Shown here piece after piece: positions 7,551 through 9,728 of a DNA stretch of 9,728 nt (within the stretch, counting starts at the first letter, position 1; each line of letters opens with the position of its first letter). A program made the position numbers and the translations under genes. The stretch is from Terriglobia bacterium (GTDB lineage: Bacteria > Acidobacteriota > Terriglobia > UBA7540). The stretch lies in NCBI GenBank assembly GCA_030040455.1, contig JASHTR010000011.1:1-9728 (forward strand), read 5' to 3'. Below the pieces are notes generated by a model. The model had not been told where the DNA came from. It ran no database searches and worked only from the letters and a program-made list of their open reading frames with translations.

Positions 7551-7626
7551 AGGCAGTGAGGAGTGGCGGGTGACGAGTGGCAAGTGAGCCATTATCTGTC
7601 AGTTCTCAGCGCTCAGCAATCCAAGC
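7551..7626 (+). repeat. Permease-trailing repeat, copy B
   Basis: This is the counterpart of 2863-2952, placed just after the stop of permease 2. It has a single GTGACGAGTG-GCAAGTGA unit instead of two, a G-to-A change in the GTTATCTG stretch, and the same end at AATCCAAGC. Beyond 7626 the two flanks no longer match. Confidence 0.85.
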
Positions 7627-7631
7627 GCAGC

Positions 7632-7678
7632 CGGACTGCTAAAGCAGGGACGGAAGCCGGCAAGAGGAGGCGGCTGAT
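7632..7678 (-). pseudogene. 47-bp fragment of a PIN toxin gene
   Basis: These 47 bp match 3326-3372, the early part of the PIN toxin gene (codons for ISRLLLPASVPALAVR), at 45 positions, in the same orientation. Both differences fall at third codon positions and are silent (TTA/TTG Leu, GTT/GTC Val). The rest of the gene is absent. As after permease 1, the piece lies beyond the trailing repeat, but about 370 bp of intervening sequence has been lost. Confidence 0.85.
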
Positions 7679-7744
7679 CGCGAGTATGCTTTACGGCGTG
7701 AAAGCGTCGGACCCGCTTATCTATATTTCCGTTGCGGTTTTGCT
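7675..7744 (+). pseudogene. 70-bp fragment of an ADOP permease 3' region
   Basis: The stretch matches 7395-7464 of permease 2 at 67 of 70 positions and encodes the same peptide, [20 protein letters not shown] and a few more residues. The three changes (GGA/GGC, GCA/GCG, GCC/GCG) are all silent. It joins the PIN fragment across the shared bases TGAT at 7675-7678, a microhomology junction. The final 28 codons of the permease are missing. Confidence 0.87.
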
Positions 7745-7745
7745 T

Positions 7746-8078
7746 AGAAGCTATTTCAAAACCCTCCGTAAGACGATCCGAGTCGGGCGGCGACACCGCC
7801 GCAGGCGCCCGCGACAAAAGCCTACCCGGGTGATTGCTGACAAAGCGTACGGCAGCGACGCACTGCGCACACAGTTGCGGCGCGGTGTGGTCTTGATTGC
7901 GCCACATCGCTCCAACCGGTATCGAACAGCGCCCCAAGACGGACGTGTGCTGCGACGTTACAAGAAACGCTGGATCGTCGAGCGCAGCATCGTGTGGCTT
8001 GGCAACTTCCGGCGGCTCGTCGTCCGTTATGACCGCTTGCTCGCCATCTACCAGGCATTTGTCCATATCGCGATTCCA
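7746..8078 (+). pseudogene. IS5-type transposase, C-terminal remnant
   Basis: The reading frame contains IADKAYGSDALRTQLRR and YKKRWIVERSIVWLGNFRRL followed by VVRYDRLLAIYQAFVHIA. These are the second and third parts of the DDE catalytic triad in the IS5 family, with D at 7839-7841 and E at 7980-7982, and the Y-R-E signature around it. The N-terminal half with the first aspartate is missing, and the frame simply runs on from the permease fragment, so no active enzyme can result. The basic run RRHRRRRPRQKP is usual just before the second motif in this family. Neither IS end is certain; the GCTATTTCAAAACC stretch at about 7751 has the look of an IS5-type terminus. The right limit near 8078 is approximate. 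Confidence 0.8.
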
Positions 8079-8369
8079 GATATGCAGCGACTGGAGTTCA
8101 CCGGCAACAAGCTGCATCCGACGCAGAAAACTGTGATGTCTCTGCTCCCCATCGTCCAGGCATACTCGCTTCCCGGCGACACCATACTGGATTGCTTCTG
8201 CGGCTCGGCTTCAACCTGCGCGGCAGCGTTGCTGACAGACCGCAAGTATATCGGCATAGAACTGGACAACGAGTATTTCACTCAGGCAGTGGCCAGAATG
8301 GAACGCGTGAAGGAGAGGATCGCCGCAAAAAAGCGGTCCTCTCAAGTGCTCATTCCCACCTCGCGGTGA
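8079..8369 (+). pseudogene. DNA N4/N6 methyltransferase, C-terminal remnant
   Basis: From about 8079 the frame reads EFTGNKLHPTQKTVMSLLPI, then GDTILDCFCGSASTCAAALL and YIGIELDNEYFTQAVARMERV, ending at TGA 8367-8369. HPTQK, the FCGSxST form of motif I (SAM binding, about 8187-8210) and GIELD (motif II) are the closing part of the N6_N4_Mtase family in the order found when the catalytic motif is N-terminal. The catalytic D/S-PPY motif is not present, so the piece is inactive. Motif I is usually DPFCGSGST-like; here it is DCFCGSAST. Similar enzymes often travel on plasmids, phages and integrative elements, which fits the mobile context, but the source cannot be told. Confidence 0.8.
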
Positions 8370-8485
8370 GTGTGACCGCGAGCCTGCCCCGCCTCAAGGC
8401 GATCTGTTGTACTGAGTCGTGGTTCTCGTAGCCTTAACCCGTGGCACGCCCGCGGATTTCTTGCCTTACATGGTGGGAATGAGCA
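8347..8485. repeat. 14-bp perfect inverted repeat, 139 bp end to end
   Basis: TGCTCATTCCCACC at 8347-8360 is the exact inverse of GGTGGGAATGAGCA at 8472-8485. The left arm lies in the last codons of the methyltransferase remnant and the right arm in the downstream gap. The spacing is too wide for a normal terminator; the arms could be scars of a small element, or copies of one insertion end in opposite orientation. Confidence 0.6.
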
Positions 8486-8609
8486 TCTCCGCGCAGTTTG
8501 CGCGAATACCTCCACCGCCCGCTATGCGGACTTTCGCATGCAGATATACCTTCGACGAGCGCATTGGCGAATAGTTCATCGAGACCGGGAAGCACGTTCG
8601 TCCCGAGCC
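8370..8609. other. 240-bp gap between methyltransferase remnant and SAM methyltransferase
   Basis: Apart from the right arm of the inverted repeat, I see no gene, RNA or clear promoter here. Short open frames exist on both strands, including a minus-strand one that ends at 8434, but none resembles a known protein. The genes on both sides end toward this gap, so it is a convergent 3' region. It is probably worn intergenic or mobile-element DNA. Confidence 0.5.
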
Positions 8610-9227
8610 TCAATCGTGGTGCGTGGAGGGCTGCGCAGCCATCGCGCGCTGGCGCGATAGACAAAACCACGCCTTTGCGCCGTGACCGTGGAACTCGGCT
8701 GATCGCAACTCGACGATCTCCAGCGCCGGCTCGATGGCGAGAGTGACCTCGCGTGCCGAGCGGCGCGGTGGCCCGACCTCGCGTGATGGACCTTCCGTGC
8801 TGCCGATCAAGCTCAGCCAGAAGCCGCCTGGCGTCAGCACAGCGGCGACTTGTGCAGCGAACCGCTGCCTTTCGTGTGGTTCATCGAACACGTGAAAGCA
8901 ACCGCGGTCGAAGACGAACTGGAACGGGCCGCCGGGCGGAGGCGCGGCGAGAATGTCCAATGCAGCAAAGCGGCAACGCAGATCGCGTCCCTCCATCTTG
9001 GCGTACGCTCTTTCGACGGCGAGCGGCGAGACATCGACGCCGAACACATCGAAACCGCGTTCCGCCATCCAAATTGCATTCGTGCCAGTACCCGCGCCAA
9101 TCTCAAGCGCCGGACCCGGCATGACCGCGCCCGAAGTGACGAACTCGACGAGTAGAGGCTCTGGTTGCCCGGTGTCCCAAGGCAGTTGTCCCGAGGCGTA
9201 GCTCTCATTCCATGATGGGTGTGGCAT
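8610..9227 (-). CDS. Class I SAM-dependent methyltransferase (TehB/thiopurine-methyltransferase-like)
   Basis: This 205-residue protein is a single Rossmann-type methyltransferase domain. SWNESYASGQLPWDTGQPEP at the N-terminus is typical of TehB/TPMT-like enzymes, which methylate small molecules such as chalcogen or sulfur compounds. LEIGAGTGTN (41-50) is SAM motif I, D65 in VFGVDVS is the acidic residue expected to hold the ribose, ALDIL (89-93) and FVFDRGCFHVFD (104-115) follow, and LTPGGFWLSL (131-140) is the late strand region. All core motifs are intact, so it is probably active; the substrate is unknown. ATG at 9227 is chosen over GTG at 9230, though neither has a good Shine-Dalgarno (GGAG is 16-17 bases away). 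TATAAC on the minus strand (9260-9265) may be its -10. The gene diverges from the lspA-like remnant. Confidence 0.88.
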   Translation of the reverse strand: MPHPSWNESYASGQLPWDTGQPEPLLVEFVTSGAVMPGPALEIGAGTGTNAIWMAERGFDVFGVDVSPLAVERAYAKMEGRDLRCRFAALDILAAPPPGGPFQFVFDRGCFHVFDEPHERQRFAAQVAAVLTPGGFWLSLIGSTEGPSREVGPPRRSAREVTLAIEPALEIVELRSAEFHGHGAKAWFCLSRQRAMAAQPSTHHD

Positions 9228-9337
9228 CACGCTACAAGTTTAGCTCCATCCGCAAGCGCGTTATAAGGAACCTGCATCCGACATCACTCGTGTCCGCTAA
9301 GCTACAGTGAATACTGAAATTCTTTTGGGATATTTAG

Positions 9338-9533
9338 ATGAAAATCGCATACCGAAGTCTCTTACTGCCTTGCGTTCTGTTCCCCTGTATTGGCTGCGAT
9401 CAGGCGACGAAGCAGATTGCAATGTTCGCTCTTGACGACTCGCCTCACACATATTTGGACGGCATTCTCCGCCTTCAGCTCTCGTATAATTCCGGTGCCT
9501 TCCTCAGCATTGGAGACAATTTGTCACCCTTAC
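9338..9533 (+). pseudogene. lspA: Signal peptidase II (lspA-like), 5' third only
   Basis: Codons from ATG 9338 read MKIAYRSLLLPCVLF, PCIGCDQATKQIAMFALDD and, further on, RLQLSYNSGAFLSIGDNLS. DQATK after a hydrophobic first segment and N-SGAFLSIG are conserved parts of signal peptidase II, the inner-membrane aspartyl protease that trims lipoprotein signal peptides. About 65 residues of an expected 150-170 remain. The two catalytic aspartates, which lie in later conserved motifs, are absent. After about 9533 the frame runs to a stop at 9664 through sequence that belongs to an IS630-type element, so the gene was apparently cut by insertion. Acidobacterial relatives often start this way, but the copy may be an accessory paralogue; another lspA would be expected elsewhere. 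The 110-bp gap upstream shows no strong promoter or Shine-Dalgarno. Confidence 0.75.
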
Positions 9534-9728
9534 TAAGTCGTCCGTTTCATAAGTTCGATCACGTATTTTTGGCTCATGCAGCAGCCGACTCCAGCTTGCT
9601 CAGGAGCTGTACAAGGTCGTGGCGAGAGAACTTCCACTCGAACGGTTTGGCGATCGATTCGTAGTAGCTCTGGAATTCCAGCAGTCGTTTGGCTACAGCA
9701 GCAAGGTCCGGAAAGTCGTTCGGTGTGA
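9534..9728 (-). mobile_element. IS630-type insertion sequence, one end, running off the window
   Basis: The homology to signal peptidase II stops at the TACTAAGTCG stretch (9531-9540), and 40 bp further on lies the stop codon of a transposase read on the minus strand. IS630/Tc1-type elements insert at TA, and TA is present at 9531-9532 and 9534-9535. The exact terminus is one of these two by inference. The other end lies beyond the right edge. Confidence 0.65.
9574..9728 (-). CDS. IS630-family transposase, C-terminal 50 residues
   Basis: Read on the minus strand from the right edge, the frame gives TPNDFPDLAAVAKRLLEF, SYYESIAKPFEWKFSRHDL and VQLLSKLESAAA, with the stop at 9574-9576. AKPFEWKF followed by a D-L-x-x-L-L helix is the usual end of IS630-family DDE transposases. 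The catalytic domain lies outside the window, so intactness cannot be judged. This gene supports the reading that an IS interrupts the lspA-like gene on the opposite strand. Confidence 0.78.
   Translation of the reverse strand, partial: TPNDFPDLAAVAKRLLEFQSYYESIAKPFEWKFSRHDLVQLLSKLESAAA

Noticed and set aside
7563..8369. A genuine transposase-methyltransferase fusion protein
   Set aside because: The frame starts in a non-coding repeat, passes through an antisense PIN fragment, and lacks the first catalytic aspartate of the transposase and the catalytic PPY motif of the methyltransferase.
8641..8658. ATCGCGC/GCGCGAT hairpin as a terminator
   Set aside because: It lies inside the final codons of the SAM methyltransferase and has no T-run after it on the minus strand.
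8434..8670. 78-codon minus-strand frame downstream of the SAM methyltransferase
   Set aside because: It overlaps the end of the methyltransferase gene in another frame, and its product matches nothing I recognise.
8753..9124. 123-codon plus-strand frame over the SAM methyltransferase
   Set aside because: The minus-strand frame carries clear SAM-binding motifs, so this one is a shadow.

Overview
The window looks like part of a chromosome of an acidobacterium (Acidobacteriota). The main reason is two long genes of the acidobacterial duplicated orphan permease (ADOP) type: MacB/FtsX-like permeases of 884 and 897 residues, each with the permease-prefix N-terminus and no ATPase gene beside it. 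Such permeases are greatly expanded in this phylum. The phylum call is an inference from gene content, and I cannot name a genus.

Layout, left to right. A CopG/ribbon-helix-helix protein runs off the left edge (minus strand). ADOP permease 1 follows (plus), trailed by a short GTGACGAGTGACAAGTGA-type repeat. Next comes a PIN-toxin/Phd-YefM-type antitoxin pair (minus) with a palindromic operator candidate, then a palindromic intergenic repeat of about 115 bp, then a decayed copy of the first 70 or so codons of an ADOP gene. A Doc (Fic-fold) toxin with a ribbon-helix-helix antitoxin follows (minus), again with an operator candidate inside its promoter. ADOP permease 2 comes next (plus) and ends in the same trailing repeat.

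From 7632 to 8369 the DNA is a patchwork: 47 bp of a PIN toxin gene, 70 bp of an ADOP 3' end, the C-terminal half of an IS5-type transposase and the C-terminal third of a DNA methyltransferase. By chance they join into one open frame. An intact small-molecule-type SAM methyltransferase follows (minus). Last is the first third of a signal peptidase II (lspA-like) gene, apparently cut by an IS630-type insertion that leaves the window on the right.

How it fits together. The toxin-antitoxin modules and permeases do not form a shared pathway. The repeated order of ADOP gene, trailing repeat and PIN gene, seen intact on the left and as fragments on the right, points to an old tandem duplication later broken by deletions and insertions. 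The five base differences between the small right-hand fragments and their intact counterparts are all synonymous, so the fragments seem to come from paralogues that diverged while under protein-level selection. I see no RNA genes, no CRISPR array and no clear new multi-gene system. The most distinctive feature is the accessory, recombination-prone nature of the locus.
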